Below the pieces are notes generated by a model. It had not been told where the DNA came from. It saw nothing but the letters and a program-made list of their open reading frames with translations, and did not search any database. DNA of 64,000 bases from Paenibacillus pasadenensis (GTDB lineage Bacteria > Bacillota > Bacilli > Paenibacillales > Paenibacillaceae), in assembly GCF_023715725.1 (NCBI RefSeq), contig NZ_JAMBOT010000005.1, positions 1-64,000 on the forward strand, given 5' to 3'. The translations under genes were made by a program, and so were the position numbers. Below are positions 55,366 through 63,837 of this stretch, one piece after another. Each line of letters starts with the position of its first letter. The stretch's first letter is position 1.

Positions 55366-55521
55366 TCGTTGTCCGCCTCCTTGAACTCGTTAAACCGCTT
55401 ACTCAACTTGCTGAATGGATGCGGGCCGTCCGCCCGCCATGCCTGTGCCAGTTCGCCCGTCCGCCTTGCGCCGGGACGCTCCGTCCGAGCTTTACCGCTA
55501 TTCATTTTAACGGAAAAAATT

Positions 55522-55561
55522 CAAGCCTGCCACCCGCTTTATGAAAGCAGGGGCAGGCTTG
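55522..55561 (-). terminator. Terminator of the aldolase gene
   Basis: The stem CAAGCCTGCC/GGCAGGCTTG with an inner CTGCTTTC hairpin is followed on the minus strand by AATTTTTTCC. Confidence 0.85.
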
Positions 55562-55627
55562 TCCTGAGGCCGGAGCTCCGAGTATATAGGCAGCGCTGCG
55601 GCAAAAGCCGGTTTCCGTCCGAAGCCT

Positions 55628-56299
55628 CTAAAGCCCTTTGGCGTCGCGATAGGCTTTCATATAGGCTTCAGCCTGACGCTCGATCAGCGTGAAGTCGCCG
55701 GTTTTGACCGCTTCCTTGGTCAAATCGCCGCCGATTCCGACCGCTACTGCCCCTGCTTTTACCCACTCCGCCAAGTTGCCGAGCGATACGCCGCCCGTCG
55801 GCATTACGTTCGCTTGAGGAAGAGGCCCTTTAATCGCAGACACAATGCTTGGTCCAAACGCGCTTCCCGGGAACAGCTTCACAATATCCACGCCAAGCTC
55901 AAGCGCGCTTTGAATTTCCTGAATCGTCATCGTGCCCGGCATGACTGGAACCGAGTAACGGTTGCACAGCTGTACGGTCGCCGGATTAAGCGAAGGCGCC
56001 ACGACAAATTCCGCTCCAGCCAAAATAGCGGCGCGCGCCGTTTCAGGATCAAGCACCGTCCCTACGCCAATAACGGCATATTTGTCGGAGGAAGGGTCCT
56101 CCTTGCTCGAATATTCCGCTGCCAGCTGCTCGATTGCGCGCAGCGCGCCCGGCACCGTCATCGTAATCTCAATCGCCTTGATGCCGCCTTTGACGGCATG
56201 ACGGGCCATACGCGCCACTTCCTCCGCTGTATCGGCGCGAAGCACCGCTACAACGCCTGCATCGGCAACAGCCTGCGTGACTTTAAGTTTGTTCAGCAT
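55628..56299 (-). CDS. eda: 2-dehydro-3-deoxy-phosphogluconate (KDPG/KHG) aldolase
   Basis: A 223-residue class I aldolase that splits KDPG to pyruvate and glyceraldehyde 3-phosphate. The catalytic Glu is in GGIKAIEITMTVPGAL near residue 43 and the Schiff-base Lys in GVDIVKLFPGSAFGPS near residue 137. VIGVGTVLDPETARAAILAGA and MPTGGVSLGNLAEWVKAGA are the remaining barrel motifs. No kdgK or other sugar-acid gene is adjacent, so the pathway context is missing. GGAGGAG precedes the ATG. Confidence 0.95.
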   Translation of the reverse strand: MLNKLKVTQAVADAGVVAVLRADTAEEVARMARHAVKGGIKAIEITMTVPGALRAIEQLAAEYSSKEDPSSDKYAVIGVGTVLDPETARAAILAGAEFVVAPSLNPATVQLCNRYSVPVMPGTMTIQEIQSALELGVDIVKLFPGSAFGPSIVSAIKGPLPQANVMPTGGVSLGNLAEWVKAGAVAVGIGGDLTKEAVKTGDFTLIERQAEAYMKAYRDAKGL

Positions 56300-56485
56300 G
56301 TCTGCACTCCTCCAGTTCTTCTATGAACAAGTTGCCTTAACTCCGCATCTTTACAATAATACGGGGCTTGGGCTTGCTGTATCTGCTTTAAAATACCTAA
56401 CAATCACAGTGCCGGCTCGCGGCCGGAGTTGCAACCGGGAACATTGTCTCACCTGACGCATTCCGGGTCAACCAAAAGAGACGCT

Positions 56486-56694
56486 TGTGGATAAACCCTG
56501 GCGAAAAACCTAAAAAGCCCTTCCCTATTTCAAGGAAAGGCTTCGCTATTTTATCCACAGGGGGACAACCTGTTTTGGCGTTCATGTTCTCCACAGATCG
56601 CTCAATCACTGTTCTATCAAGCTTTTGTTTATCCGCACAGGGATGTGGATAATGTGGATACAAAATGTGTATATGTGGATAATTCCGTGGATAA
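56486..56694. other. DnaA-box cluster (eight 9-mers in 209 bp)
   Basis: Exact boxes (TGTGGATAA or its complement TTATCCACA) lie at 56486, 56551, 56644 and 56674. One-mismatch boxes lie at 56587 (TTCTCCACA), 56629 (TTATCCGCA), 56653 (TGTGGATAC) and 56686 (CGTGGATAA). Four of them fall in the last 51 bp, just downstream of map. dnaA, dnaN or other oriC genes are not nearby. The 56300-56700 gap otherwise contains only the map terminator and no supported gene. Confidence 0.85.
56515..56543 (-). terminator. Terminator of map, inside the DnaA-box cluster
   Basis: The stem AAGCCTTTCC/GGAAGGGCTT is followed on the minus strand by TTTTAGG. It lies 157 nt downstream of the map stop codon. Confidence 0.7.
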
Positions 56695-56699
56695 TCCCT

Positions 56700-57446
56700 T
56701 TACAAGCAGGTCAAAATAACCGGGCCTTGCTCCGTCACGGCGACGGTATGCTCAAATTGCGCCGACCAGGAACGGTCCCGCGTGCGCGCCGTCCAGCCGT
56801 CGCGGTCCAGCCATATTTCGCCCGCTCCCGCCGACAAAATCGGCTCGACCGTCAGCACCATTCCCGCCTCCAGCCGCATGCCGCTGCCCGCTGGACCTCC
56901 GTTGCCAACCTCGGGGCTCTCATGGATGGAGCGGCCGATTCCGTGTCCCGCAAAACTCGTCACAACGGAATACCCGGTCTGCCTTGCCGAATGCATGACG
57001 GCGGCTCCGATATCGCCGATTCGCCTGCCCATGCGGCATTCCGCGATGCCCCGCAGCATCGCCTGTTTGGCTGCATCCATCAGCCGGGCCGCAGCTGGTC
57101 TTGGACGGCCGATGGAGTACGTCCACGCTGAATCGGCCTTCCAGCCGTCCACGTCCGCCACCATATCAATCGTGACGACGTCTCCCTCCTGCAGAGGGAT
57201 CGTATCCGGAAATCCATGGCAAACAACCTCGTTTACCGAGGCGCAGGTTGCGTATGGATAACCCAAATACCCTTTCTGCGCCGGTCTAGCGCCTCTTTCC
57301 GCCATCAGACGCTCCACGAAGCGGTCAATCTCCTGTGTCGTGACGCCTGGCGCAATCCGCTTCGCTATCGCATCATGGCATTCCGCCACAACCTTTCCGG
57401 CCTTTCGGATGCATCTTATTTCCTCTTCCGATTTCCATTCCGCCAT
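56700..57446 (-). CDS. map: Methionine aminopeptidase, type I
   Basis: A 248-residue type I MetAP, which removes N-terminal Met. Metal ligands are in VTIDMVADVDGWKADSAWTY (two Asp), GHGIGRSIHESPEVGN (His), LTVEPILSAG (Glu) and SAQFEHTVAVTEQGP (Glu). VVCHGFPD holds the substrate-contacting His. The ATG at 57446 follows GGAGGTGGCGGC; upstream in-frame sequence is not conserved. It is not in the usual secY-adk-map ribosomal cluster, so this is probably the second (YflG-like) copy. Confidence 0.95.
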   Translation of the reverse strand: MAEWKSEEEIRCIRKAGKVVAECHDAIAKRIAPGVTTQEIDRFVERLMAERGARPAQKGYLGYPYATCASVNEVVCHGFPDTIPLQEGDVVTIDMVADVDGWKADSAWTYSIGRPRPAAARLMDAAKQAMLRGIAECRMGRRIGDIGAAVMHSARQTGYSVVTSFAGHGIGRSIHESPEVGNGGPAGSGMRLEAGMVLTVEPILSAGAGEIWLDRDGWTARTRDRSWSAQFEHTVAVTEQGPVILTCL

Positions 57447-57552
57447 GCCGCCACCTCCGCATCCCTGCCGATTATAGTACATCTTATTCAAGGCAAGCGC
57501 TGTCCATAACTGGAGATGTGAAGGATATGTGTACATTAATTCTTAAATTAAA

Positions 57553-57589
57553 AAACCTTTCAATCGGCGGTTAAGCCAATGAAAGGTTT
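57553..57589 (-). terminator. Terminator of the 121-residue gene
   Basis: The stem AAACCTTTCA/TGAAAGGTTT with an inner GGC-TTAA-GCC part is followed on the minus strand by TTTTTAATTT. It is 6 nt after the stop codon. Confidence 0.9.
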
Positions 57590-57595
57590 ACGGGA

Positions 57596-57961
57596 TTAAG
57601 CACGGGTGTTAAGCACGATGCCGCCGAGAGAATTTCGCGGAATAATCGTAGTGCCGTACACGGTACCGGAAACGCCGCCTACGACTACGGCCCGCAGCGA
57701 TTCTTGGGATGGATTGGGTACATTTGGGAAAACTGCAATTCCATTTTCCTCCAGACGAACTGCAGCTACTACTACCGTTCCCCGATATAGCCTTGCGATG
57801 AAGTTCGGCGTTCTAGAAAGGGTTCCATTCGGATTCACCAATACAACCGTGTAATTTGGAAATTCATTAATGCCAGGACCATTGCCCCCGCCATTGCCAT
57901 TGCAATATTTCCGGGGTTGATAGCCTCCGCAACCGCAGTTGCTGACTTTCACTTTCTCCAT
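57596..57961 (-). CDS. Unknown protein, 121 residues, Cys-Gly N-terminus
   Basis: The ATG at 57961 follows AAAGGAGGAAG. The product starts MEKVKVSNCGCGGYQPRKY, has a Gly/Asn linker (NGNGGGNGPGINEFP), then about 85 residues that look all-beta (YTVVLVNPNGTLS, RGTVVVAAVRLEENGIAVF, LRAVVVGGVSGTVYGTT). There is no signal peptide or membrane segment. The NCGCGG start recalls the repeat protein at 37262 (DCGCGG), and both may be surface or spore-layer proteins, but I do not recognise a family. Confidence 0.78.
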   Translation of the reverse strand: MEKVKVSNCGCGGYQPRKYCNGNGGGNGPGINEFPNYTVVLVNPNGTLSRTPNFIARLYRGTVVVAAVRLEENGIAVFPNVPNPSQESLRAVVVGGVSGTVYGTTIIPRNSLGGIVLNTRA

Positions 57962-58057
57962 CTCAATCTTCCTCCTTTTTTTTATATCCTATGCAAGGAA
58001 GAATAGATTGACAGGGACAATAACCTGATTGAAATAAATAGATTAATGACAAAAAAA

Positions 58058-58089
58058 AGACCCTGTCTTCCTCAAAGGAAGGCGGGTCT
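58058..58089 (-). terminator. Terminator of the 62-residue gene
   Basis: The stem AGACCC-GCCTTCC/GGAAGACAGGGTCT is followed on the minus strand by TTTTTTTGTC. It is 21 nt after the stop codon. Confidence 0.88.
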
Positions 58090-58109
58090 GTCGGTTGTCG
58101 AGTCGGGGT

Positions 58110-58298
58110 CTAACTGACGGAAGACTTCATTCTGCCCATTTCATGTTCCACAAGAGAGGTCAATTCATCCTCATAACCACCGGTAATACGGTACTTGCGG
58201 ATATAGTCCTTGACGAACTTGCGCGGGTCCTTCGGCTGAAAAATTCTCGTGAGCTCCTTGAGGCTTTCCTTGACTTCATTCTGGCTATGCTTGGCCAT
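58110..58298 (-). CDS. Unknown small charged protein, 62 residues
   Basis: The ATG at 58298 follows AGAGGAGGAGATTTC. The product (MAKHSQNEVKESLKELTRIF, then PKDPRKFVKDYIRKYRITGG and DELTSLVEHEMGR) is mostly helical and charged, with no membrane segment. The own ribosome site and terminator support a real gene. No family recognised. Confidence 0.78.
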   Translation of the reverse strand: MAKHSQNEVKESLKELTRIFQPKDPRKFVKDYIRKYRITGGYEDELTSLVEHEMGRMKSSVS

Positions 58299-58472
58299 GA
58301 AATCTCCTCCTCTTACAGTGGATGGTCGGTCCGAAACATCAGAATCGAGAACGTTACGCGGCTTTAGGCCGCCTCCCCCTACGGTAATGGCACTCCACGG
58401 CAGATGAGTGAATGTTTTTATTTTTCACACTATTATAGCACTTCATGCATCGACTAGGAAGAAAAATTCCAG

Positions 58473-58658
58473 TTAATCCCCAGTTTGCTTTTGATCCCCT
58501 TCAATTGAATCCGGTTGATTGTGCCTATCCCTGGTCTCCGAACCGGAAATATTCTCCTTTTGACGGGAGTATAAACGCAGATAAGCGAACACAACAGCGA
58601 CGGACACGAGCACGCCGAAGGCCACGGTCAACGCCGTCACCCACCCATTAATTACCAT
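58473..58658 (-). CDS. Small single-span membrane protein, 61 residues
   Basis: The ATG at 58658 follows GGAGGGCGCAGC. An N-terminal transmembrane segment (VTALTVAFGVLVSVAVVFAY, residues 7-26) is followed by a polar, probably cytoplasmic tail (SRQKENISGSETRDRHN). Function unknown. It is adjacent to, but not overlapping, the 62-residue gene. Confidence 0.65.
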   Translation of the reverse strand: MVINGWVTALTVAFGVLVSVAVVFAYLRLYSRQKENISGSETRDRHNQPDSIEGDQKQTGD

Positions 58659-59015
58659 GCTGCGCCCTCCGCTTCTCCATGAATTGTCATCCAGAGAAGT
58701 ATAGCTTATCCGCTGAGGCGCTTACAACCTACCGACGGTCCCGGCATCCTCCCCCTGTCTGGGCCTTCCGACACAGTGCATTTCATCTTTCCCCATCCAT
58801 AAATATGTATCGACATTTAAGGACAGGCATTTCAGGTCAATACCCGTAATAATCAGCTTTGAAACAGGCTTGTTTTCCTAAATTCCGCCTTTAGTCCATA
58901 AGTACGCCGGGACCGGGGAATCGGTACATTGGCTCCACCGGCTTCGGGTACTCCTCATTCTATGTGCTTTGCCGCCAGGCAATACTTTGCAACTACAGTT
59001 AAAGCTAAGCACACT
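58659..59015. other. Intergenic region, nothing recognised
   Basis: No gene, terminator or riboswitch that I can support lies between the small membrane protein and the end of the CheB-kinase gene. Confidence 0.5.
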
Positions 59016-61844
59016 CTAAGAAAATCCCTGCAGCATGCGCGGCAAGCCGACATTTCCAACCGTGCCTTTGCCAAGCTCGCTTTCGTAAAAAAGCTTGCCG
59101 CGATGATGCTCCACGATTCTGTAGGTCATGACCAATCCAAGCCCCGTCCCCTTCGCTTTCGTGGAGAAAAACGGCTCTCCCAGCTTATTCAGCTTTTCCG
59201 GGGGAATGCCGCTGCCCTCGTCGGTTATGCGGGTCCAAATCATACCGTCCTCGCCGACCGTCGCTTCAACGAGAATGGTTCCGCCGGAGTCCATCGCTTC
59301 AATGCTGTTTTTAATCAGATTAATAAACACCTGCTTCAGCTGATTGGAAGCTCCCTGGACATACAGCTCCTCCTCCGGCAGATGCAGCTCCAGCTGGATA
59401 TTGTTCATAATCGCCTGAGCCTCGATCAGCATAATAACATCACGGAGCACGGTATCAATCGCCACCACCGCAAAATCCGCTGCCTGCGGCTTGGAAAGCA
59501 CAAGCAGCTCGCTCAAAATCTGCTCAATCCGCTCCAGCTCCATCGCCATAATGGAAATGTAATTGCGGCGGTTGTCCTCCTGCATAAGCTTCGTAAACCC
59601 CTTCAAAGAGGTGAGCGGGTTGCGGATTTCATGAGCAATTCCAGCCGCCAGCTGCCCGATTGCTCCAAGCATCTCCGACTTGCGCAGCAGCTCCTCCGTC
59701 TCTTTCCATTCCGTAATATTCTCGGATATTTTCATGTAATGAATGATCTCTCCGCGCTTGACGATCGGCAGCAGCTTAGCCCGCTCCCAATAAATCGATC
59801 CGTCAAGACGGCAGCCCGCCAGCGTGCCTTCCCATATTTCACCGTCTTCCAGCTGCGACCAAAGCTCGCTGAACGCTACGCCGCTTGCATGCCAATCGTT
59901 GAGCTCCTCCAGATGCCGTTCCTGGACCCCTTCAGCCGTATCGCTCGTCAGCTCCAGAAACGGACTATTGGCATAAACGATACGTCCCTCCAGGTCTGAG
60001 ATGATCATCAGGCTTGGGCTTTGCTCCACCGCATAGGAAAGGCGGAGCAGTTCTTCATTCATCTCCTTTAGCTCCGTAATGTCCACAAGCGTTATGATCA
60101 CCCCTTTTGTCAGACGCTCCAGCGTCCGGCAAGGCATCATGCGCACTTTGTACCATCTGCCGCTTTTGCTCTTAATCTCCCTTTCAATTGAGCGCAGCGA
60201 TTCCAGAACGCCGGCGGCATCTGCTGCAAATCCATCATAGTAAAACCGGTGGGAGATATGGTGGAACGGCCTGCCGATATCCACTTCCATCAGGTGGAAC
60301 TCCTTCGTTGCCGCTGGCGTAAAACGGCGTATCCGGCACTCCAGATCAAGAAAAACCGCCCCGATTCCCGTGCTCGCCAAAAACAAATCCATATCGCCGT
60401 TAAGCTCCGTCAGCTCATCAATCTTGCCTTCGTAAACGCCTCTCCGGGCTTCCTGCTCTTCCGTGGCGTCTTGCAGCTCAGCCCGGGAAATCCGCAGCTC
60501 TTCTTCAGCCGCCGCCAGCTCCTCCTGCAAATCCAGCAGCTCCGCTCCTGCCGAATAAAGACTCGCCTCCGTTAGCCGAAGCTGATGCTCCATCCACTGC
60601 ATTTGCCTGCGGATGCCTTCATCCGGCTCAATTAGCTTAACCGTCTCCTTCTGCTCCTCCTCCGGCTTGTGGAACAACACAAGGCAGAGTCCGCCGAGGG
60701 CAGCTTGCGAGCGTGAAAACGGGCGTGCCGTAATATGGACGCGTTCTTTGCCGTGCGCCGTATGTATCGTGAAGTTCCGGATGCGGATTTCCTCCGCTTC
60801 CCCGCTGCGCAGCCTGCCCACAGCCGACGCAATGGATGCCGCCAGTCCCGGATCGAAAATTTTATGCAAATTCCAGGACGGCTTTCCCTCCGCCGGCGAT
60901 AAATACGGCTGAATGCTTCCCGTAACATGCTGGACGTCCAGATGCTCGTCAAGCAGCAGCGATGGCGGCATATGCTCGTTTACATAGATGCTGTAAATTT
61001 CATTTTGACGCTGATTGTCCGCCGCAGCCGCAGCGGAGCGGCGCCGCCTCACGGTATCGGCACCTGCTGGCTGAATCAGGCTGTTCCCCTCCACAGGCAC
61101 AGGCCATGCCGGAGCATGCTGACGATATCCTTGCAGCTCAGGTACTGCGCCGGTTGGAACCAGCTTTTGCAAAAAATTCAGCTTGTCCGCGATTTTCTCG
61201 GGAGGCAGGACCAAATCAGCAAAAATCGAATCGACAAGCGGCTCAGCAGCTTCCTCCCGGTTCGCAAATACAATTCCGCCGGCCCGCTTCACCTTTGCGA
61301 TTCCGGACATGCCGTCATCGCCAGCGCCGGGGAACATGACCGCAATCGGCTGCGCTGCCGGTTCCGCCGCCAAAGAATAAAAGAAATGGTCGATTGGATA
61401 GCTGGACTCGTCCCAGTGAGAGGCGTCCAGACAAAATTGACGATTGCGCACGCTCATCGCGGCTTGCGCCGGGCAGAAGTAAATGGAATTAGCGCTAGCC
61501 TCCATGCCGTGCTGCGCGACATAAACGTTCAACGACGTATTTAAAGCGAGCATATCGCTCATTAAGCTGACATGCTCGGGAGACAGATGATGTACGACGG
61601 CAAAAGCAAAGCCGGTATCCGGGCTGACGTGACGGAAAAAGCGTTTCAGCTCTTCCATGCCGCCGGCCGATGCTCCGATCCCTACAACCCGGACCGGATC
61701 GTTCCCTTTCGAGATGACCGATTTGAAGGTTGCTTCCGGCTGTACACGTGACAATGGCTGTCCCTCCTCGTTCGTGTTCATGCGGCCGGCGGACGCTGCT
61801 GGAATCCAGTAGGCACACTTAGAATCATTATAATTCTCTCTCAT
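59016..61844 (-). CDS. CheB-PAS-histidine kinase fusion
   Basis: A 942-residue protein. Residues ~50-230 are a CheB methylesterase domain (Ser in GIGASAGGMEELK, His in AVVHHLSPEH, Asp in VMFPGAGDDGMSG). A PAS-like domain follows near 300-400, then a coiled coil (LQEELAAAEEELRISRAELQ), two PAS domains (near 480-600 and 610-715), and a histidine kinase. The kinase has AAGIAHEIRNPLTSLKGFTK (phosphorylated His), NLIKNSIEAMDSGG (N box), DEGSGIPPEKL (G1) and KGTGLGLVMTY (G2). No CheR domain or membrane segment is present. The ATG at 61844 follows TGGAGGA. No response regulator gene is adjacent. Confidence 0.9.
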   Translation of the reverse strand: MRENYNDSKCAYWIPAASAGRMNTNEEGQPLSRVQPEATFKSVISKGNDPVRVVGIGASAGGMEELKRFFRHVSPDTGFAFAVVHHLSPEHVSLMSDMLALNTSLNVYVAQHGMEASANSIYFCPAQAAMSVRNRQFCLDASHWDESSYPIDHFFYSLAAEPAAQPIAVMFPGAGDDGMSGIAKVKRAGGIVFANREEAAEPLVDSIFADLVLPPEKIADKLNFLQKLVPTGAVPELQGYRQHAPAWPVPVEGNSLIQPAGADTVRRRRSAAAAADNQRQNEIYSIYVNEHMPPSLLLDEHLDVQHVTGSIQPYLSPAEGKPSWNLHKIFDPGLAASIASAVGRLRSGEAEEIRIRNFTIHTAHGKERVHITARPFSRSQAALGGLCLVLFHKPEEEQKETVKLIEPDEGIRRQMQWMEHQLRLTEASLYSAGAELLDLQEELAAAEEELRISRAELQDATEEQEARRGVYEGKIDELTELNGDMDLFLASTGIGAVFLDLECRIRRFTPAATKEFHLMEVDIGRPFHHISHRFYYDGFAADAAGVLESLRSIEREIKSKSGRWYKVRMMPCRTLERLTKGVIITLVDITELKEMNEELLRLSYAVEQSPSLMIISDLEGRIVYANSPFLELTSDTAEGVQERHLEELNDWHASGVAFSELWSQLEDGEIWEGTLAGCRLDGSIYWERAKLLPIVKRGEIIHYMKISENITEWKETEELLRKSEMLGAIGQLAAGIAHEIRNPLTSLKGFTKLMQEDNRRNYISIMAMELERIEQILSELLVLSKPQAADFAVVAIDTVLRDVIMLIEAQAIMNNIQLELHLPEEELYVQGASNQLKQVFINLIKNSIEAMDSGGTILVEATVGEDGMIWTRITDEGSGIPPEKLNKLGEPFFSTKAKGTGLGLVMTYRIVEHHRGKLFYESELGKGTVGNVGLPRMLQGFS

Positions 61845-61936
61845 TCTCGGATATCCTCCATAGAAGGAAACTTCCCCATCTTTCGCTAACAAGCGACAAC
61901 AATCCCCCTTGTTCGCGGGCAAAAATCCGAACATTA

Positions 61937-61966
61937 AAAGGCTCTCCCTGGACAGGGAGAGCCTTT
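61937..61966 (-). terminator. Terminator of the SRAP gene
   Basis: Perfect stem AAAGGCTCTCCCTG/CAGGGAGAGCCTTT with TTAATG following on the minus strand. It is 3 nt after the SRAP stop codon and upstream of the CheB-kinase gene. Confidence 0.9.
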
Positions 61967-61969
61967 GTT

Positions 61970-62668
61970 TTAAGCCCACTGAATTTCCGTGATGCAATCC
62001 GGCGCTTCGTACTGCTCGTCATCCACAGCGTTGCTGACAGGATAGATGCGCAGCTGAAACGGCTCAAGCGGCTGCATATGTCTTCTCAGAAATGAAAAAT
62101 CGCGGATTGACGGATGCAGCCACTCCTCCATCCCGTCGGCATCCAGCACGACAGGCAATCTTTCCTGCCACTGGGACAGCGCTCCGGACGCTTGAACGGT
62201 CACGATGGTCGCGGCCCGGGCAAGTCTGCCTTCTGGCGTCCGCCACTCCTCATACAGGCCAGCCATGCCAAATACGCTTTTTCCTTGAACCTGAATATGC
62301 ATCGCGCGCGGCAGACGCTGGCGGCCATCGGCGCGCTGCTTGCCGGCGTCCTCTTCTTCGGATCTTTCCCAGCCGAACAGGCCGCTGCATGGAATGATGC
62401 ATCTTCCGCCGGCAAGCATCCGTTTGAAATACGGCTTCGATTCCAGCTGCTCCGCGTCCGCATTGACGGAATCCTTCGCCCAGAACGGAAACAGCCCCCA
62501 TCTGGCCTCATCCATGATCCGTACGCCGTGGCGGTCATTGCGAACGATAGGAATGGGCTGGACCGGGGCGATATTGTACCGTTTGGCATCAACTTCAGCA
62601 TGCCGCTCAATATTGAACTGCTCCTTCAGCTCGCCAAGATCGCTGGCGAGGGAAAATCGGGTGCACAT
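61970..62668 (-). CDS. SRAP-domain protein (HMCES/YedK family)
   Basis: A 232-residue SRAP protein. The ATG at 62668 gives MCTRFSL, exposing Cys2 after Met removal; this Cys forms a covalent link with abasic sites in single-stranded DNA. RYNIAPVQPIPIV, ARWGLFPFWAKD, RCIIPCSGLFGWE with the active-site Glu region, and RMPVVL-like RLPVVLDADGMEEWL are the family blocks. The usual catalytic FYEW motif reads LFGWE here. It carries an insert of charged residues after it (RSEEEDAGKQRADGRQR). GGGAGGTCAATTTT precedes the ATG. Confidence 0.93.
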   Translation of the reverse strand: MCTRFSLASDLGELKEQFNIERHAEVDAKRYNIAPVQPIPIVRNDRHGVRIMDEARWGLFPFWAKDSVNADAEQLESKPYFKRMLAGGRCIIPCSGLFGWERSEEEDAGKQRADGRQRLPRAMHIQVQGKSVFGMAGLYEEWRTPEGRLARAATIVTVQASGALSQWQERLPVVLDADGMEEWLHPSIRDFSFLRRHMQPLEPFQLRIYPVSNAVDDEQYEAPDCITEIQWA

Positions 62669-62837
62669 AAAATTGACCTCCCGGATGTTAGGCTCCGAAC
62701 CCCAGGCGCGAATAAGGCGCTGAAGTCGGGCAGCCGCTGCCGAGCAAAGCGCGGGCGGCTGCTTGTTGCCTGTTAGCATCTGCATCCGAAGGAGGATTAT
62801 GCATGATTATCCAATTGGCTGGACAGGCCGGGAGCTA

Positions 62838-63692
62838 TCAGTGGTCAGCGGGAGTGAACCGCTTGCGGAATTTGAGCGGGGGCATGCCGGCATGGGCGGC
62901 GAACAGCCGGGTAAAATGCGGCAGCTGCCGGAAGCCGCATGCCTCTGCCACCTGCGCCATCGGCCAGTCGGTGGACAGCAGCAGCAGCTTGGCCCGGTCA
63001 AGCCGGTAATAAAGCAGAAACTGCTGCGGCGTGCAGCCGTAAATCTCGACCATGCAGCGGGCAATGTACACCGCATGAAAACCAAGCGCCTCGGCCAGCT
63101 CGGCATTGTTTACGGAATCCTGAAAATGCCGCTTCATATAAGCCGCCGCCTGCTCGGCTACGGCGGTGGAGGCGGCGCCGGGCACACTTTCCCGGCAAGC
63201 AGCCTCCAGCAGTCGCAGCAGCTCGGAAAAACGCTGCTGACGCAGCCAGAAGCCGTCCGGCCCGGGATCGGCGGCCGATTCGCTCAGCAGCCGGAACGCC
63301 TCATCGGCGTCAGGCGCGTCGATGAGCCTCGGCAGCCGGACCGTATGGGTGTAGTGGTCGCCGAGCAGCGTCGCCTCGGCCCCGGCCGCCGTTTCCTCCC
63401 ATGCTCCAGCCGTCTGAAACTGCACCAGCTCATACTCAACCGGCTCCAGGCATGCCCCGCCGCTCCAGCGGGTCTCCTGCGGATGAAGCAGCAGCGCCTG
63501 TCCGGCCTCTACGGTCCAGAGACGGTCCTCCTCGCGTATTCTTAACCGGCCCTGCCTTATGTACAGCAGCTCGAACACGCCGAGATCGGACCGGCTCGGA
63601 TGCTGCTCTCCAATATCGTATTTCCTTCGGCTTGCATCCACCAAGTATGGAAGAGGCGGACAGCGGAAGGTGATGACGGGCATATTGCTCAT
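62838..63692 (-). CDS. AraC-family transcriptional regulator
   Basis: A 284-residue AraC/XylS regulator. An N-terminal cupin-like domain (FELLYIRQGRLRIREEDRLW, TVEAGQALLLHPQE) senses a ligand. Two helix-turn-helix units at the C-terminus read NNAELAEALGFHAVYIARCM and PMAQVAEACGFRQLPHFTRL, followed by FAAHAGMPPLKFRK, the family signature end. Targets often are sugar or glycoside genes; none lies within the window. GGAG precedes the ATG. Confidence 0.92.
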   Translation of the reverse strand: MSNMPVITFRCPPLPYLVDASRRKYDIGEQHPSRSDLGVFELLYIRQGRLRIREEDRLWTVEAGQALLLHPQETRWSGGACLEPVEYELVQFQTAGAWEETAAGAEATLLGDHYTHTVRLPRLIDAPDADEAFRLLSESAADPGPDGFWLRQQRFSELLRLLEAACRESVPGAASTAVAEQAAAYMKRHFQDSVNNAELAEALGFHAVYIARCMVEIYGCTPQQFLLYYRLDRAKLLLLSTDWPMAQVAEACGFRQLPHFTRLFAAHAGMPPLKFRKRFTPADH

Positions 63693-63837
63693 GCTCCCTA
63701 CTCTCCTGCCTGTAAGGGCTGTTCATGCCCTGTATTAGCTATGTATATCTGTTCTGCGCAGCAAACTGCTGCAGCGATTGCTATTCTACCAAATTACGCT
63801 CTGCTCCGACAGCGATGGCTGTATGCAGCCCTTTCGT

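Noticed and set aside
56397..56663. 88-codon minus-strand frame within the DnaA-box cluster
   Set aside because: It runs through the boxes and a terminator, lacks a ribosome site and resembles no protein.
56486..56694. Chromosomal replication origin
   Set aside because: No dnaA, dnaN, rpmH or other origin genes are adjacent and no AT-rich unwinding region stands out. A titration or regulatory cluster fits better.
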